This document shows, one piece after another, positions 8,529-16,411 of a stretch of DNA of 35,659 bases; the first letter of the stretch is position 1; each line of letters starts with the position of its first letter. Origin of the DNA: an uncultured Spirochaetales bacterium (GTDB lineage: Bacteria > Spirochaetota > Spirochaetia > Sphaerochaetales > Sphaerochaetaceae); contig CAMZFA010000004.1 of assembly GCA_947305945.1 (NCBI GenBank), forward strand, positions 1 through 35,659, given 5' to 3'. Both the position numbers and the translations under genes were made by a program. A model generated the notes under the pieces. That model saw only the letters and a program-made list of their open reading frames with translations. It did no database searches and had not been told where the DNA came from.

Positions 8529-11063
8529 ATGAAGAAAAAATTACTTACGGCACTTGTTGTTTTCCTCTTGTCTTTCTGCCTTTTTGCAGAAGATCCGTGG
8601 TGGGTCGGAAAGAAGATTACCGGTTTTGACCTTGAGGGCCTCAAAAACGCTAGTTCCGTTGATGTAGGAAATATTCTCTACAGCTACAGGGGACAGGTTC
8701 TTACGGAACAGGTCATTACCGAGATAGAAAAGAAGATGCTTGAGGTCAACGGCATTGCCTCAATGAGTGCCGGTGCCATTGAATCAACTGATACAGAGGT
8801 ACGTGTATACATAAGCATTACCGAACTTCCCTTTATTTCCGAGGTGAAGTTCGAGGGTAATTCCAAGGTCAGAAAATCAGACCTTCTGGGTGCTCTCACA
8901 ACCGTAAAGGCCGGAAGTTTCATCAATCTCTCGGATACGGCTGTTCTTGATACTTCTCTCTCAGAGATCCAGAGTGTCTACACAAAGAAGGGATTCGGAA
9001 CCGTTCCTGTAAAGTACTCTCATGTTACAGATCCGCAGACAAACAAGGTTTCCATTCTTTACACAATTGAGGAGGGAATCCAGTCCAGGATTGTTGAGAT
9101 TGACTTTGAGGGAAATGACAACGTCACTCCTTCGGTTCTCAAGAAGAACATCTCCTCAAAGGCAAAGAGCCTTTTCAACCAGGGTTATCTTGATCTGGCA
9201 AAGCTCAATACGGATGCAGTTTCAATTGTAACATATTACCAGACAATAGGTTATGTTGATGCTGAAGTGACGGATACCAGAATTGAGGATGTACCGCCCA
9301 AGGAGGGCAAGGAGTCCTCCTACCGTGATGTCAAGGTGACCTTCGTAATAAAGGAAGGTGAGACCTGGTACTACGGCGGAATGGATGTAAGCGGAAACAC
9401 AATCTTTCCCGATGAAGAGTTTGCAAAGGTCCTTACTCTCAAGGAAGGCAACATACTCAACCTCTCGCTGGTTGAGAAGCAGTACAACGCCGTTGCCGAC
9501 ATTTACTATGACAACGGTTATATCTCCAACAGAATCCAGATCAACGAGGAAAGGAATGAGGAGACAAAGACAATCAAATTCCACGTGAGCATTGTGGAAG
9601 GTCCCCAGGCCGTTATTGAAAAGATTATCATCAGCGGTCTTACAAAGACCAGGGAATATGTAATGAGAAGAGAGCTTTCCTTCAGTGAAGGCGATATCTT
9701 CTCCAAGGCAAAGCTCCAGACTAGTGCCCAGAACCTGTACAACACCGGTCTTCTTTCAAACCTTAACTACGATATGTACTACGGTGAGAAGGAAAACTCC
9801 GTTGTCATTGAGTTCAAGGTTGAGGAGGGCAACCAGATGGATGTCCAGTTCGGTGCCACCTTCGGCGGAACCGTAAAGGGCTTCCCGGTCTCCGGCTTCC
9901 TTCAGTGGGCAGACCGCAACCTCCTGGGAAGAGGTCAGAACCTCAGTGTCTCAACAACTCTTTCCCCGGATTCTCAGTCTGCTTCAATCACCTTCGGTGA
10001 CAGCTGGATGTTCAACCGCAGATGGTCCAACTCCATCTCGCTCAGTGTTGCAAACACAAACTACACGGATGAGCTTCAGAAGGGAACCAACAGCGCACAG
10101 TACTCCGGCTGGAACGATGAGTCAGTATGGCCTCTGGGTTACAACAGCTATGCAGACTGGAAGAAGGACAAGTTCGCAACTCCGGCAAAGCAGTATCTGA
10201 TGAAGTACAAGCTCATCAACATAACTTTAGGCTGGAACACGGGTTACACATGGATTTTCGACAGCGGAAGACTTTCTGTCTCAGGTGGAGTGAGCATTGG
10301 TATCAACCATGCCACATTTGACAGCAAGTTCATTCCCTATGAGAAACTCATCTCCAAGTATGCCGAAGACGGTTTCAAGTTCTCCAACAAGATTTCTACC
10401 GGTGTCCAGTGGGACGGAAGAGACTACATAACCAACACAACCAAGGGCTATGTCCTGGGTGCAAACGTGACATATGCCGGAGGTATTCTTGGCGGTCTTT
10501 CCAACTACATAAAGCTCAGCGGATCGGCCGCAGGCTATGTGAAGCTCACGGAAGTGGGTAAGGAGGGAAATGAAAAGAACATCATGATGGCCCTTTCTTC
10601 CAACATGAACTTCATGTTCCCGCAGTACTACAATGCCAGTGCCGAGGATGATCCGTCCAATCCGGGATTCGGATTCCATGACGCCAAGCTCGGTGCAACA
10701 AAGTATGAGATGCTCTACATTGACGGTATGACAATTGCCCGCGGACACAGTTCAAAGACAGGTCAGTCCTTCCTCTGGGACAACATGCTTGAGATAAGCT
10801 ATCCGCTGGTGAAGAACATTCTCAACTTCGAGGTGTTTGCAAGCGCAACGGCCATTTCAGAGAAGCTTGAGAACTTCAACAAGCCGGACTGGTATTTTGC
10901 CGCCGGTGCAGGACTGAGGCTCAAGATCTCCGGTTTCCCGCTGGGACTGTACCTTGTCAAGGATGCCGTCTATACAAACAGCACGGACAGTTTTGAATGG
11001 CTCAACGGTTCGGTTTTCAACAGCCTGAATCTTGTCCTTGCCATTTCAACTTCAATTATCTGA
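8529..11063 (+). CDS. bamA: Outer membrane protein assembly factor BamA
   Basis: Inserts beta-barrel proteins into the outer membrane. It has 844 residues. The signal peptide MKKKLLTALVVFLLSF...LFA is probably cleaved before EDPWW. It is followed by five POTRA-like repeats to about residue 430 (for example VKFEGNSKVRKSDLLG, IDFEGNDNVTPSVLKK, MDVSGNTIFPDEEF, IIISGLTKTREYVMRRELSF). A 16-strand-type barrel follows (GFPVSGFLQWADRNLLGRGQ onward). The loop-6 motif, usually VRGF/Y, appears as IARGH. The last residues are LVLAISTSII, without the usual terminal aromatic residue. A strong GGAGGA precedes the ATG by 9 bases. It sits between tamB and mutS. A skp/ompH chaperone gene, often found next to bamA, is absent. 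Confidence 0.95.
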   Translation: MKKKLLTALVVFLLSFCLFAEDPWWVGKKITGFDLEGLKNASSVDVGNILYSYRGQVLTEQVITEIEKKMLEVNGIASMSAGAIESTDTEVRVYISITELPFISEVKFEGNSKVRKSDLLGALTTVKAGSFINLSDTAVLDTSLSEIQSVYTKKGFGTVPVKYSHVTDPQTNKVSILYTIEEGIQSRIVEIDFEGNDNVTPSVLKKNISSKAKSLFNQGYLDLAKLNTDAVSIVTYYQTIGYVDAEVTDTRIEDVPPKEGKESSYRDVKVTFVIKEGETWYYGGMDVSGNTIFPDEEFAKVLTLKEGNILNLSLVEKQYNAVADIYYDNGYISNRIQINEERNEETKTIKFHVSIVEGPQAVIEKIIISGLTKTREYVMRRELSFSEGDIFSKAKLQTSAQNLYNTGLLSNLNYDMYYGEKENSVVIEFKVEEGNQMDVQFGATFGGTVKGFPVSGFLQWADRNLLGRGQNLSVSTTLSPDSQSASITFGDSWMFNRRWSNSISLSVANTNYTDELQKGTNSAQYSGWNDESVWPLGYNSYADWKKDKFATPAKQYLMKYKLINITLGWNTGYTWIFDSGRLSVSGGVSIGINHATFDSKFIPYEKLISKYAEDGFKFSNKISTGVQWDGRDYITNTTKGYVLGANVTYAGGILGGLSNYIKLSGSAAGYVKLTEVGKEGNEKNIMMALSSNMNFMFPQYYNASAEDDPSNPGFGFHDAKLGATKYEMLYIDGMTIARGHSSKTGQSFLWDNMLEISYPLVKNILNFEVFASATAISEKLENFNKPDWYFAAGAGLRLKISGFPLGLYLVKDAVYTNSTDSFEWLNGSVFNSLNLVLAISTSII

Positions 11064-11078
11064 TTACCGGAGAAGAAA

Positions 11079-13655
11079 ATGGCTGATACACCGCTCATGA
11101 GACAGTACCGCGAAATGAAGGCATCCTATGCCGACATGGTGCTGTTTTTCAGGCTCGGTGATTTTTATGAAATGTTTGATGAGGACGCCGTGGAGGTGTC
11201 CTCACTGCTTAATCTCACTCTGACGCACAAGGGAGATTCCCCCATGTGCGGAATTCCCTTCCATGCAGCCAGAAACTACATTAAAAGACTTCTGGAACTG
11301 GGTAAGAAGATTGCAGTCTGCGAGCAGACTTCAATTCCGGCTGACGGAAGAACACTTGCAAAAAGGGAAGTGGTAAGGATCATTACTCCTGCTACTGTTG
11401 TTGATGAGGATTTTCTGGGAAGTCCCGACTACAACTTTGTGCTCTCTGTTTTCAGAGCAGACTGTGCCTACTGTGACATTTCCACGGGAGATTTCATTTT
11501 AAGGCCCCTGGACAAGGACAACAGGATACAGGCTCTGAGAAGTGTGATTGAACAGATTTCACCCAGGGAAATTCTTGTCTGCGATGATGAATATTTTCTG
11601 GACGCCAAACTGAAAGACGCCCTGGACGGTGCCGGTGTAATGGTCACAAAGCTTCCGCCCTGGCATTTCACACGTAATACCTGTTACAAACTGCTCTGTG
11701 AAGAAGCCCGTGTGAACAGTCTGGCCTCATTCGGTATTAAACCCACTGACAACGTGGTCTGTCCTGCAGGTGCCCTTATGAGGTACGTGAAGGAGACCTC
11801 CATGGGTTCTGTCAGACATCTTACGGACTACAGGCTTTTCAGCGACATGCAGTACGTTGGAATTGATGAGTCCAGCAGAAGGAACCTGGAGCTGTTTTCC
11901 AACCTTCATGACGGAAGTTCAAGGGCAAGCCTTTTCTCCACAATCAACAGATGCAGAACATACGGAGGAACCAGACTGCTCAGGTCATGGATTTCATCTC
12001 CGTTGAGGGACATTGCTCAAATCAGGGAAAGACAGGACCACGTCCGTTATTTTTATGAAAACGGTGAGGAACTGAAGAGGGTCAGAAACCTTATCCACGG
12101 TGCCATGGACCTGAACAGGCTCACAACAAGGGTTTTCCTGAGAAGGGCCGTTCCTCATGACCTTACTGCAATCAGGCAGAGTGTCCTTACATTCATTGAA
12201 ATAGTGGGAGAGAATCCTGAAAGATACAGAAGCATGTTCACATCCCTTCTCTGTGATGATGAGAAGGTGGGCAGGGCCGTGGAGCTTGCCGCCGGGATAG
12301 GAAGAGCCGTGAATCCTGAGTTTCTGGGCCAGTTCAACGCCGGAGAGGTGATTCTTGACGGCTATGATTCAGATTTGGATGAAAAGAGGCAGCTATACAG
12401 AAACAGTGATGAGATTCTAAGGCGTTATCTTGAGGAAGAGAAGACAAACAGCGGTCTTACAATCCTGAAACTGGGCTACAACCGTGTCTTCGGCTATTAT
12501 CTGGAGGTCCCCAACGGACAGCTTTCAAAGGTTCCGGACTACTTCATAAGAAGACAGACCCTTGTCAACGGAGAGCGCTTCACAACAGAAAAACTCAGAA
12601 CGTTTGAACATGAAATTCTTTCTGCACAGGCACTTGCCGAGGAGAGGGAAAGGGAGCTTTACAGGCATCTTCTTGAGCTTACCGATCAGGTTTCGGATGT
12701 TCTCAATGAAATGGGCTCTTTCATGAACCTTACGGATGTCTATCAGGCACTTGCCACACTTGCCGTTGATTCCTCCTACACCTGTCCTGAGGTTTGCGAG
12801 GATGATGTTCTTGAAATAGAGGAAGGCAGGCATCCGGTTGTTGAGAAGATGCTGGGTCCGGGCAAGTTTGTTCCCAATGATCTGGACATGAGTGTGCGCT
12901 TTTCACTCATCACAGGTCCCAATATGGCGGGAAAATCAACATACCTCAGGCAGAATGCCCTGATTATTCTCCTTGCCCATGCGGGAAGCTTTGTTCCGGC
13001 AAAAAAGGCCAGAATAGGGCTTGTAGACAGAATCTTCTGCCGCGTGGGAGCATCTGACAATCTCTCGGGCGGAGAATCAACCTTCCTTGTCGAGATGCAG
13101 GAAACTGCTTTCATCCTCAGAACCTGCACTTCGAGAAGTTTTGTCATTGTGGATGAGATTGGAAGGGGAACCAGCACTCAGGACGGTATGTCAATTGCCT
13201 GGGCTGTTATGAAAAACCTTTCGGAAAAGTCCTGCAGAACACTCTTTGCAACACACTACCATGAACTGACAATGGTTGATACAAGCGGAATCAGGCTTCT
13301 TACACTTCAGGTTGAGGAGAAGGGTGACAGCATAGTGTTTTTGAGAAAGGTCTGTGAGGGTGTTGCAAACTCAAGTTACGGCATACATGTTGCAAAGATG
13401 GCAGGAGTTCCCAATACGGTGATAAGGGATGCAAGGTCTTTCCAGAACCGTCATTTTGCAGACTACGGTCCCCAGACTTCAAGCCTGTTCACTTCCGATG
13501 CTCCGGAAACTACGCTTTCTTCATTCCGCGACCCTGCGGAGGAGGAGATTCTCAGGACCCTGAGGGAGTGCAACACGGATTCCCTTACGCCCATCCAGGC
13601 CATGCTCCTTCTTTCAAAACTTGGTGAGGATGTCAGAGCTCTGCCATCAGAGTAA
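11079..13655 (+). CDS. mutS: DNA mismatch repair protein MutS
   Basis: Recognises base mismatches and small loops and starts mismatch repair as an ATP-driven dimer. It has 858 residues, normal for MutS1. The mismatch-reading F-x-E motif is present as DFYEMF (F29, E31). The C-terminal ATPase has Walker A GPNMAGKST (near 613), LSGGESTFLVEM and Walker B FVIVDEIGRGTST, followed by FATHYHEL. GGAGAAG lies just before the ATG, which is 15 bases after the bamA stop, so it is probably co-transcribed with tamB-bamA. Its 3' end overlaps the convergent ComF-type gene by 23 bases. No mutL is in the window. Confidence 0.97.
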   Translation: MADTPLMRQYREMKASYADMVLFFRLGDFYEMFDEDAVEVSSLLNLTLTHKGDSPMCGIPFHAARNYIKRLLELGKKIAVCEQTSIPADGRTLAKREVVRIITPATVVDEDFLGSPDYNFVLSVFRADCAYCDISTGDFILRPLDKDNRIQALRSVIEQISPREILVCDDEYFLDAKLKDALDGAGVMVTKLPPWHFTRNTCYKLLCEEARVNSLASFGIKPTDNVVCPAGALMRYVKETSMGSVRHLTDYRLFSDMQYVGIDESSRRNLELFSNLHDGSSRASLFSTINRCRTYGGTRLLRSWISSPLRDIAQIRERQDHVRYFYENGEELKRVRNLIHGAMDLNRLTTRVFLRRAVPHDLTAIRQSVLTFIEIVGENPERYRSMFTSLLCDDEKVGRAVELAAGIGRAVNPEFLGQFNAGEVILDGYDSDLDEKRQLYRNSDEILRRYLEEEKTNSGLTILKLGYNRVFGYYLEVPNGQLSKVPDYFIRRQTLVNGERFTTEKLRTFEHEILSAQALAEERERELYRHLLELTDQVSDVLNEMGSFMNLTDVYQALATLAVDSSYTCPEVCEDDVLEIEEGRHPVVEKMLGPGKFVPNDLDMSVRFSLITGPNMAGKSTYLRQNALIILLAHAGSFVPAKKARIGLVDRIFCRVGASDNLSGGESTFLVEMQETAFILRTCTSRSFVIVDEIGRGTSTQDGMSIAWAVMKNLSEKSCRTLFATHYHELTMVDTSGIRLLTLQVEEKGDSIVFLRKVCEGVANSSYGIHVAKMAGVPNTVIRDARSFQNRHFADYGPQTSSLFTSDAPETTLSSFRDPAEEEILRTLRECNTDSLTPIQAMLLLSKLGEDVRALPSE

Positions 13656-14325
13656 AGGCCTGTACCTTTTCAAATCCGTTATCTTTGAGAAGATTCATGC
13701 AGCTTCTGATTGTGGAACCTGTGGTAACTGTATCATCTATAACAATATAGGTCTTTGAGGTATCGGCCGTTGAGGCCGTTTTCATGTTGATTGAGTATTT
13801 GCCCTCACTGGCGTTTATCCTCTGGCTTCTGTCCAGTGTTTTCTGCTGTCTGTCAGCGCTGCGGTTGTTTTCAATCAGAAACAGGCATTCAAGCCCGTGT
13901 TTTCTTTTAAGGCAGAGGGCAATGTCCTTCATCTGGTCCCATTTCCTCTTCTTCAGGCTTTCACGGGAGCAGGGAACGGGGACAATGACAATGTTCTTAA
14001 GGTCCCGGAAGTCCTGTTTAAGTGCCGTGTAAAACTCCTCTGCTATCAGCGTTGAGAAGTCCCTTCTTTCCTCAAATTTCCACTGCTCGAGTATGTGCCG
14101 GAAAAAGGGTGATCTGTAGTCATAGATGCTGAAGATGCGCTGTGTGTTGCCTCCGGTGCAAGCAGGGCATTTGTACAAGGTTGATACAAGGGGCCTTGCG
14201 CACCCGGGGCAGCGTACGGCAAAGCTGTCAAACTTTCCGGCATCTGCAATTGTGCGGCAGGAAGGGCAGAGGGAAGCGGGAAAGCTGACCGTGGAACTGC
14301 AGAAAAGGCAGCGGTTTATAAACAT
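13633..14325 (-). CDS. ComF-family phosphoribosyltransferase-like protein
   Basis: Cytoplasmic protein of 230 residues in the ComFC/GntX family. The N-terminus has cysteine pairs (CLFC, CPSC, then CPGC and CPAC) that form a zinc-binding region within about residues 7-57. The C-terminal part is a type I phosphoribosyltransferase fold with the PRPP loop YIVIDDTVTTGST near residue 195. In naturally competent bacteria ComF proteins help DNA uptake. Many non-competent bacteria also carry one with unknown role, and nothing around it here (mutS, rimP) shows competence. The ATG is at 14325-14323 and I see no strong ribosome binding site. It is convergent with mutS and divergent from rimP. Confidence 0.85.
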   Translation of the reverse strand: MFINRCLFCSSTVSFPASLCPSCRTIADAGKFDSFAVRCPGCARPLVSTLYKCPACTGGNTQRIFSIYDYRSPFFRHILEQWKFEERRDFSTLIAEEFYTALKQDFRDLKNIVIVPVPCSRESLKKRKWDQMKDIALCLKRKHGLECLFLIENNRSADRQQKTLDRSQRINASEGKYSINMKTASTADTSKTYIVIDDTVTTGSTIRSCMNLLKDNGFEKVQAFTLMAEL

Positions 14326-14343
14326 GTACCAAAGATAGTTATA

Positions 14344-14372
14344 TTGACACTTTCCGGCAATAGCATTAAATT
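14344..14372 (+). promoter_or_regulatory. Promoter for the rimP-nusA-infB operon
   Basis: A perfect TTGACA (14344-14349), a 17-base spacer and TAAATT (14367-14372; TTAAAT at 16 bases is equivalent) lie about 75 bases before rimP. The predicted start near 14379 gives a leader of about 65 bases holding the hairpin described separately. Confidence 0.6.
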
Positions 14373-14403
14373 TATCAACGTAGATAGATTAAAACTTTGT
14401 TTT

Positions 14404-14436
14404 AAGGAATCGGCAAATAGCACGGTTCCTTTTTTT
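14404..14436 (+). terminator. Terminator-like attenuator hairpin in the rimP-nusA leader
   Basis: AAGGAATCG (14404-14412) pairs with CGGTTCCTT (14423-14431), a 9-bp stem with one T-G wobble and a 10-base loop. A run of seven Ts at 14430-14436 starts inside the stem end. The rimP ribosome binding site GGAG begins 3 bases later. No plus-strand gene ends here (the gene before is on the minus strand), so this is a leader element, not the end of an upstream unit. An AAAAC/GTTTT mini-stem (14391-14403) just before it could form a competing structure. Confidence 0.6.
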
Positions 14437-14445
14437 ACGGAGAAA

Positions 14446-14925
14446 ATGCTTAAGAACGAACTTAAAGACAATGAACTTTACAAGCTCCTGAAGCCCACGG
14501 CCGACGGACTGGGAATGACAATCGTGGAGGTTCAGAAGAACATCTGCGGGCCTGCCGAGACAAAGGTTGTCATAACGGTCATGAAGAATGACGGGGAAAC
14601 TTCCATAGATGACCTGGAAACCTTCCACCGTGCCGTCCAGAGCCTGCTTGAGCTGACCATAGGACGTGACATTCTTTCAATGGAAACCGGTACGCCGGGC
14701 CTTGAGAGGAACTTCAGGGACTATGCGGAGTTTGAGATTTTCCGCGGCAGACAGGTGAAGATCTACAGCACTGCCGCCGGGGACTGGATCAGCGGGACCA
14801 TTGGCCCGTGCACAGGAACCTCAGTTGTCCTTACGGACGATGACGGTAACGAAATTGTTGCAGAATATAAAGATATCCACAAGGCAAGACTTGATTACAA
14901 GTGGATTAAAAACACAGGGAGATAG
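14446..14925 (+). CDS. rimP: Ribosome maturation factor RimP
   Basis: Helps late maturation of the 30S ribosomal subunit. It has 159 residues from ATG 14446, chosen because GGAG lies immediately upstream and the family begins with a helix like LYKLLKPTADGLGMTIVEV. The longer open frame to 14344 would start inside the promoter. The N-terminal alpha/beta domain includes the motif METGTPGLERNFRD (compare V-SPGLDRPL in the family). The C-terminal SH3-like part follows (GRQVKIYSTAAGDWISGTI to the end). It is the first gene of the operon, 2 bases before nusA, the standard bacterial order. The leader hairpin suggests expression is set by transcription termination. Confidence 0.93.
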   Translation: MLKNELKDNELYKLLKPTADGLGMTIVEVQKNICGPAETKVVITVMKNDGETSIDDLETFHRAVQSLLELTIGRDILSMETGTPGLERNFRDYAEFEIFRGRQVKIYSTAAGDWISGTIGPCTGTSVVLTDDDGNEIVAEYKDIHKARLDYKWIKNTGR

Positions 14926-14927
14926 AG

Positions 14928-16409
14928 ATGTCCGAGTTTAAAGCTGCCGTAGAGGCAATGATGAATGAAAAAGGTATGACACGTGAGCTTGTTCTTGAAA
15001 CCATAGAACAGACACTGAAGGCTACCTATAAGAACAAGTACAAGACAGACGAGAATGCGGTTGTCACATTTGCAGATGACCTCTCATCATTTGAGCTTGC
15101 TTCAAGAAGAACGGTTGTCAAGGATGAGGACTATGAAGAAGGCAACATTCTTGAGATTCCTCTCTCGGAGGCTCTTGAACTTTCCGATGAGGCAGAACCC
15201 GGTGATGAGCTTCTCATTCCCATTGATCCGCGCAGTTTCAACAGAAGCAGCGTCCAGACCGGAAAGCAGAGAGCAACAAGCAGGATAAGGGAAATCCAGA
15301 AGGAAGAACTCTACTCCGAATTCAAGGGCAAGGTGGGTGAGATCATCAACGGCTATGTCCAGGCCATTCATGACAACGGAGACATGATGGTTGACCTTGG
15401 AAGGACTTCCGGTTATCTGCCCAAAAAGAACCAGAGCCCCAGGGAAACATATCAGAAGAATGACAAGATCCGCTGCTATGTTGAGAGCGTGAAGCCGGAT
15501 GAGAAGAATGACAAGAACATCCGCGTTCTGCTTTCAAGAACACATGAGAACTTCATCAAGAAGCTCTTCTACCTCAACGTTCCCGAACTTGGTGCCAAGG
15601 AGCCCAGTCTTGAAATAATCAAGATTGTCCGTGAGCCCGGTTACAGAACCAAGGTTGCAGTATGGCCCATCAAGAGTGATGTTGATGCCGTAGGAACCTG
15701 TGTAGGTCTGAAGGGTGCAAGAATCCAGGCTGTCATGCGTGAGATTGATGATGAGCGCATTGACGTTGTCCGCTGGGATCCCAATCCGCTTGAGTACATT
15801 GCCAACGCCCTTTCTCCGGCCAAGGTCGAGAAGATCTACGTTACGGACTTTGACAAGAAGATGGCCGTGGCTATTGTAGATCCCGGTCAGCTTTCACTTG
15901 CAATTGGAAAGCAGGGCCTGAATGTGCGTCTTGTCAACCGGATGTGTGACTGGATTGTAGACGTCAAGACACAGGAAGACTTTGAAGCTATGGATATCTT
16001 TGAGCAGGCACGTTCTGCTGCAGATGCTGCATTTGAGATTCCCGAGGAGCAGGAAGAGCCTCAGATTGAGTATGCTTCCGATACGGAAGAGGGTATTCCC
16101 CTTTCTGATCTTCCCCTTGATGCTGCAATTATCAAAAAGCTTGAAATCCATGACATTCTCACTGTTGAGGAGTTCCTTGAGTATTCAGAGGATGAACTCA
16201 GGGAGATGGGTGACATTTCCGATGAGGAGATTCAGACCATCAACACCGTAATCAGGGAGAACATTGACATAGTTGAAGATGAAGAACAGACCGAAGATGC
16301 AGGCTTTGTATGTCCCAACTGCGGACATCCGCTGTCAGAGGGCATGACAGAGTGTCCCAACTGCCACGTTGGCATCAGTTTCGAGTCCGTTGATGATAAT
16401 CAGGAGTGA
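14928..16409 (+). CDS. nusA: Transcription termination/antitermination factor NusA with C-terminal zinc ribbon
   Basis: Binds RNA polymerase and nascent RNA to modulate pausing, termination and antitermination. It has 493 residues. Order: N-terminal RNAP-binding domain (1-130), S1 domain (about 135-205, GKVGEIINGYVQAIHDNGDM), then two KH domains (GTCVGLKGARIQAV and LAIGKQGLNVRL). An acidic helical segment with a helix-hairpin-helix look follows (EFLEYSEDELREMG). The last 32 residues hold a CPNC...CPNC zinc ribbon (C462, C465, C476, C479) and an acidic tail. The zinc ribbon is not part of the textbook NusA of E. coli or B. subtilis. The start is ATG 14928 after GGGAGATAG, two bases past rimP. 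Its stop is 2 bases before the infB start. Confidence 0.95.
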   Translation: MSEFKAAVEAMMNEKGMTRELVLETIEQTLKATYKNKYKTDENAVVTFADDLSSFELASRRTVVKDEDYEEGNILEIPLSEALELSDEAEPGDELLIPIDPRSFNRSSVQTGKQRATSRIREIQKEELYSEFKGKVGEIINGYVQAIHDNGDMMVDLGRTSGYLPKKNQSPRETYQKNDKIRCYVESVKPDEKNDKNIRVLLSRTHENFIKKLFYLNVPELGAKEPSLEIIKIVREPGYRTKVAVWPIKSDVDAVGTCVGLKGARIQAVMREIDDERIDVVRWDPNPLEYIANALSPAKVEKIYVTDFDKKMAVAIVDPGQLSLAIGKQGLNVRLVNRMCDWIVDVKTQEDFEAMDIFEQARSAADAAFEIPEEQEEPQIEYASDTEEGIPLSDLPLDAAIIKKLEIHDILTVEEFLEYSEDELREMGDISDEEIQTINTVIRENIDIVEDEEQTEDAGFVCPNCGHPLSEGMTECPNCHVGISFESVDDNQE

Positions 16410-16411
16410 GA

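Noticed and set aside
14344-14445. Longer RimP beginning at 14344
   Set aside because: It starts inside the -35 box and reads through the leader hairpin; ATG 14446 has its own GGAG and fits the family start.
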